A stretch of DNA of 28,168 nt from a virus. The DNA lies in IMG/VR virus record IMGVR_UViG_3300012950_000016, positions 1 to 28,168 of that record. One strand, given 5' to 3'. The position numbers and the translations under genes were made by a program. Shown piece after piece: positions 26,578-28,168 of this stretch; the first letter of the stretch is position 1, and each line of letters begins with the position of its first letter. Below the pieces are notes generated by a model, which had not been told where the DNA came from, did no database searches, and saw nothing but the letters and a program-made list of their open reading frames with translations.

Positions 26578-27333
26578 CTAAATCACTCTTGTTTTTTCGT
26601 GCCCGACGCGAACTCTTGGATCACACCAGATCTCGAAACCTGCCTCTTTTGCATCGAGACAAAACGACACGTCTTCGCCACACATGTCTTGGACTTCGCC
26701 ACTCTCGAATACTTGCATCTTGGGTGCAAACCATGGATAAGGCATTTCCTCGTGCTCAAAAACTCCATTCTTGATTAGTAACCATCCAAATCCTGTATAA
26801 TCTACAGTAAATGGTTTTCGCCGCTTTGAGATACTCTCTACTGTTTCATGATTCATGACTCCTCCATTACTTCGGAAGTCTTCCTCTTCTAACCAATGTG
26901 CAACACTTGTCGTTTTTCCATCCTCTGTGGCATACCATCCACCTGCGATGTCTTGATCTACTAAAAGTATTTGCCAGAATTTTTCAGTGTTGAATACAAT
27001 GTCACTATCAATCCATAATTGCCAATCATATTTTAATTTTCCGTCCCATGGTTTTTGATCCGGTCCTCGCAGTACATTCGCACCTAGGCATTTGCATCTT
27101 GCGAAGTTTACCATACTCGAATAATCCTGCGAAATCTGGATACTCGCTCCGGATTGTACTAAGTCAAAACAAAGTTGTACAAAACTTTTTAAAAATGTGA
27201 ATGAAACTCCTCTTCCTGGTAGACAGAATACGATGGCCTTTCCTTTGACCATCTCTCTTGCCTTATCATAATCCCATTCTTGTTCTTTCTTTTTAGTAGG
27301 CGCTTTTGCCTTTACCGTAAATCCTTTAGCCAT
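26578..27333 (-). CDS. GT-A-fold glycosyltransferase-like protein (251 aa)
   Basis: Probably transfers a sugar from a nucleotide-sugar donor; acceptor unknown. A basic N-terminal tail (residues 1-18) precedes Ala-Ile-Val-Phe-Cys-Leu-Pro-Gly-Arg (33-41). A classic metal-binding Asp-Ser-Asp (109-111, in LWIDSDIVF) follows. Next come Gly-Gly-Trp-Tyr-Ala (131-135) and Gly-Phe-Gly-Trp-Leu-Leu-Ile (181-187). The C-terminal Cys-Gly-Glu-Asp-Val-Ser-Phe (218-224) and Val-Gly-His-Glu-Lys (243-247) would supply catalytic and metal-binding residues. This order fits GT2-like enzymes. The frame can be extended to a TTG at 27351, but a consensus promoter puts the transcript start at about 27349, so ATG 27333 is preferred even though no Shine-Dalgarno is evident. 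Base use looks richer in GC than in the structural genes, consistent with a separate origin. It may modify virion proteins, DNA or host surface polysaccharide. Confidence 0.82.
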   Translation of the reverse strand: MAKGFTVKAKAPTKKKEQEWDYDKAREMVKGKAIVFCLPGRGVSFTFLKSFVQLCFDLVQSGASIQISQDYSSMVNFARCKCLGANVLRGPDQKPWDGKLKYDWQLWIDSDIVFNTEKFWQILLVDQDIAGGWYATEDGKTTSVAHWLEEEDFRSNGGVMNHETVESISKRRKPFTVDYTGFGWLLIKNGVFEHEEMPYPWFAPKMQVFESGEVQDMCGEDVSFCLDAKEAGFEIWCDPRVRVGHEKTRVI

Positions 27334-27355
27334 AACGTTCTGTAATTGCAATTCA

Positions 27356-27384
27356 ATTATATCAGTTTATATAGTATATGTCAA
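27356..27384 (-). promoter_or_regulatory. Consensus sigma-70 promoter for the glycosyltransferase operon
   Basis: On the minus strand TTGACA (27379-27384) is followed by exactly 17 bases and TATAAT (27356-27361), a perfect match in both boxes and spacing. The predicted transcript start is about 27349-27350. The -35 box overlaps the stop codon of the 58-aa gene. This is the expected form of an early phage promoter served by host RNA polymerase without phage factors. Confidence 0.9.
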
Positions 27385-27557
27385 TAACTTGCATCGGATA
27401 ATATCCCTGCCTGTTCTGTAAGACTCTCCGTAATTTCTGTATAAGATAATTCGGAATTATATTCAGTATTCAGTAATGACCATATAGTCTTAAACTGCCC
27501 CTCGGTTAAATTTTTGAATATACAATTGTTCTCGAAGTATATGTGATATTCTTTCAT
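27381..27557 (-). CDS. Small conserved phage protein (58 aa)
   Basis: Fifty-eight residues, MKEYHIYFENNCIFKNLTEG then Gln-Phe-Lys-Thr-Ile-Trp-Ser-Leu-Leu, ending Gly-Ile-Leu-Ser-Asp-Ala-Ser-Tyr. It is acidic and soluble, with no membrane segment. The pattern of a short strand (Glu-Tyr-His-Ile-Tyr), a Cys-Ile-Phe strand, Leu-Thr-Glu and an aromatic helix recalls, from memory, many tiny cyanophage proteins of unknown function. Its ATG overlaps the stop of the 56-aa gene (ATGA), and AGGA lies about six bases upstream (inside that gene), so the pair is translated together. A consensus promoter for the next gene covers its stop codon. Confidence 0.78.
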   Translation of the reverse strand: MKEYHIYFENNCIFKNLTEGQFKTIWSLLNTEYNSELSYTEITESLTEQAGILSDASY

Positions 27558-27724
27558 TCTTTTTCCTGAATAATTATCTCATCACTATCGATGTTCCATT
27601 TGAGTTCGGTGTCCTCGTACCATCCAAACTCATTCATTAATTGCTCTGGTATAATTGTATAATATTCCCCTGATACTCTATCGATCTCTATGGTCGTAAA
27701 AATTTGGTCGGAATTTTTTTCCAT
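27554..27724 (-). CDS. Small AbrB/MazE-like protein (56 aa)
   Basis: Fifty-six residues with the core Gly-Glu-Tyr-Tyr-Thr-Ile-Ile-Pro-Glu-Gln-Leu (19-29), Gly-Trp-Tyr-Glu-Asp-Thr-Glu-Leu-Lys-Trp (34-43) and Ile-Asp-Ser-Asp-Glu-Ile-Ile-Ile (45-52). This strand, Ile-Pro helix, Gly-Trp turn, two-strand order is that of the SpoVT/AbrB swapped-hairpin DNA-binding fold, the family of MazE-type antitoxins and transition regulators. From memory, cyanophages often encode proteins with Ile-Pro-Glu...Trp-Tyr-Glu-Asp-Thr-Glu-Leu. ATG 27724 is chosen because the alternative ATG at 27728 opens a frame of only 16 codons. GAGGG lies about ten bases upstream. The downstream 58-aa gene overlaps by four bases. 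The layout looks like a two-gene cassette, but the partner does not resemble a known toxin. DNA binding is inferred. Confidence 0.75.
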   Translation of the reverse strand: MEKNSDQIFTTIEIDRVSGEYYTIIPEQLMNEFGWYEDTELKWNIDSDEIIIQEKE

Positions 27725-27789
27725 ACATTGCAAACCCTCGGTTGTTTTTATATAGGAGCAAAATATTTTTATATGTGATTATTATTTAC

Positions 27790-27880
27790 TGGTCGTTCGT
27801 AACACTTTGTAGGTTAGGGGAGTCATCGGTTTTCAACCCCGCCCCCCGACCACGCGGCAAGACTGTCAAATCACGAACGA
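27790..27880. other. GC-rich palindrome-bounded non-coding element
   Basis: TCGTTCGT (27793-27800) and ACGAACGA (27873-27880) are perfect inverted arms enclosing 72 bases. A second, competing pair is TGGTCG (27790-27795) with CGACCA (27847-27852). Inside is GGTT-TTC-AACC (27828-27838). Bases 27811-27860 contain 32 G or C out of 50, far above the surrounding AT-rich sequence. No convincing ORF runs through it. It lies after a strong terminator and before the 56-aa gene. It could be a structured RNA, a 5' leader or a protein-binding site. On the minus strand the right arm ends ACGAACG-A-CCA like a tRNA acceptor end, but no proper T-arm follows the tRNA pattern. Confidence 0.6.
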
Positions 27881-27892
27881 ATGACTGCCCAT

Positions 27893-27919
27893 AAAAAAAG
27901 CACCCTTGCTAGGGGTGCT
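27893..27919 (-). terminator. Strong intrinsic terminator
   Basis: On the minus strand AGCACCC pairs with GGGTGCT (seven base pairs, seven-base loop CTAGCAA), followed by an unbroken T-run of seven. This is a textbook Rho-independent terminator, placed 21 bases after the stop codon of the 49-aa gene, and it should end transcripts entering from the right edge. Confidence 0.93.
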
Positions 27920-27940
27920 CTGTATGCTATAATGGTTCAA

Positions 27941-28090
27941 TCAACCATTTTGTGCCTCATAATCGATTTGCTCAAGGATTTCTCTAACCTCATCTGCTGT
28001 GGTTGCAGTTTCAAGAGCAAAAAGAGCAGCGTCGCGTGACATAGGAAAAAAGCGGTGTTTACGGGTGGGTGTCTTTGAGGCGCATCCCAT
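27941..28090 (-). CDS. Small protein (49 aa), unknown function
   Basis: A 49-residue product: MGCASKTPTRKHRFFPMSRD, then Ala-Ala-Leu-Phe-Ala-Leu-Glu and an acidic helical C-terminus (Asp-Glu-Val-Arg-Glu-Ile-Leu-Glu-Gln-Ile-Asp). The first 16 residues are basic and the rest is acidic and probably helical. There are two possible starts: ATG at 28090, preceded by a TGA four codons upstream, and ATG at 28042, which would leave 33 aa. I give the longer frame because the basic stretch looks protein-like, but the only Shine-Dalgarno-like AGGA directly abuts that ATG, so the shorter form is possible. A strong terminator follows the stop. The upstream reading frame ends nine bases before the start. 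No function is recognised. Confidence 0.6.
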   Translation of the reverse strand: MGCASKTPTRKHRFFPMSRDAALFALETATTADEVREILEQIDYEAQNG

Positions 28091-28099
28091 TCCTGTTGA

Positions 28100-28168
28100 T
28101 CATCGTGTGTAGTGAGTGGTGACTGACACGATGGGGTGACCTGAGTAATTCGGTCTGAAGATCATGGG
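28100..28168 (-). CDS. C-terminal end of a gene cut by the right edge
   Basis: An open frame enters from the right edge and stops at TGA 28100-28102, giving Pro-Met-Ile-Phe-Arg-Pro-Asn-Tyr-Ser-Gly-His-Pro-Ile-Val-Ser-Val-Thr-Thr-His-Tyr then Thr-Arg. With 22 codons there is not enough to assign a family. It could also be a short leader peptide starting at its second codon. The next gene begins nine bases after the stop, consistent with an operon. An eight-base inverted repeat covers its last codons. Confidence 0.4.
   Translation of the reverse strand, partial: PMIFRPNYSGHPIVSVTTHYTR
28101..28133. repeat. Inverted repeat CATCGTGT / ACACGATG
   Basis: CATCGTGT (28101-28108) and ACACGATG (28126-28133) form a perfect eight-base-pair stem with a 17-base loop. 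It overlaps the stop codon of the partial gene and lies just before the 49-aa gene. No T-run follows on either strand, so it does not look like a terminator; it may be an mRNA hairpin or a dyad operator. Confidence 0.5.

Noticed and set aside
26520-26774. Plus-strand 84-codon frame and a minus-strand 61-codon frame over the end of the glycosyltransferase
   Set aside because: Both overlap conserved catalytic residues of the glycosyltransferase in other frames and have no supporting signals.
27334-27351. Upstream extension of the glycosyltransferase to a TTG start
   Set aside because: The consensus promoter puts the transcript start at about 27349, downstream of the TTG, and an ATG follows 15 bases later.
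27681-27728. ATG at 27728 as the start of the 56-aa gene
   Set aside because: It is better spaced from GAGGG but opens a different frame that stops after 16 codons.
27835-27847. G-quadruplex from the minus-strand G6-C-G4 run
   Set aside because: There are too few separate G-tracts nearby on the same strand for a standard four-tract structure.
27858-27869. Sigma-70 promoter starting with the TTGACA on the minus strand inside the GC-rich element
   Set aside because: The -35 box is perfect, but the sequence 17 bases downstream is G-rich with nothing like a -10 box.
27790-27880. Glutamine riboswitch (glnA or Downstream-peptide motif), known from cyanobacteria and cyanophages
   Set aside because: The CGTTC start is reminiscent, but the conserved internal GACGGAAGTAGG-type core and the GAAGGAACG end are missing on both strands.
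27793-27883. tRNA gene (seven-base acceptor-like stem plus A-CCA on the minus strand)
   Set aside because: The total length would suit a long-variable-arm tRNA, but there is no TTC-containing T-arm before the 3' stem, no D-arm and no well-paired anticodon stem.

Overview
The window looks like part of the genome of a marine T4-like myovirus, most likely a cyanophage of the Prochlorococcus/Synechococcus type. The evidence is four adjacent baseplate-wedge genes in the T4 order 25-6-7-8, T4-type late promoters (TATAAATA) in front of structural genes, AT-rich coding sequence, and a set of very small proteins of the kind carried by marine cyanophages. All comparisons with T4 and cyanophage proteins are from memory; no search was run. 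A pelagiphage or another marine T4-like phage is not excluded. Every supported gene lies on the minus strand, so transcription runs from the right end of the given sequence to the left.

Right part (about 26,260-28,168): a cluster of small genes, in transcription order. A gene tail cut by the window edge is followed by a 49-aa protein and a strong intrinsic terminator. Next comes a GC-rich, palindrome-bounded non-coding element of about 90 bases, then a translationally coupled pair of 56 aa (AbrB-like) and 58 aa. A textbook sigma-70 promoter (TTGACA, 17 bases, TATAAT) then drives a GT-A-type glycosyltransferase, a 52-aa protein and a 49-aa basic protein. The style is that of an early or middle gene cluster read by host polymerase. 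It is separated from the late genes by a modest terminator-like hairpin at 26,239-26,258.

Middle and left (1-26,222): the late virion-structure operon. A late promoter starts gp25 (baseplate wedge), followed with almost no gaps by gp6 and by a 4,676-aa protein. That protein's N-terminal region resembles the C-terminal region of T4 gp7 and carries a chain of repeat modules, including a LamG-like lectin domain. A second late promoter precedes gp8 (baseplate wedge, 517 aa) and a 2,511-aa DUF4815-type structural protein. A 70-aa coiled-coil protein follows by ATGA overlap. A third late promoter precedes a 111-aa virion protein, whose stop overlaps the start of another structural gene that runs off the left edge.

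Together gp25, gp6, gp7 and gp8 should assemble the baseplate wedge. The two giant proteins probably supply the peripheral, host-facing parts of the baseplate or tail fibres. No gene-free stretch exceeds 300 bases; the longest is 27,725-27,940. I see no rRNA, CRISPR array, transposase, convincing tRNA or metabolic gene. The parts least explained are the GC-rich palindromic element and the repeat architecture of the 4,676-aa protein.
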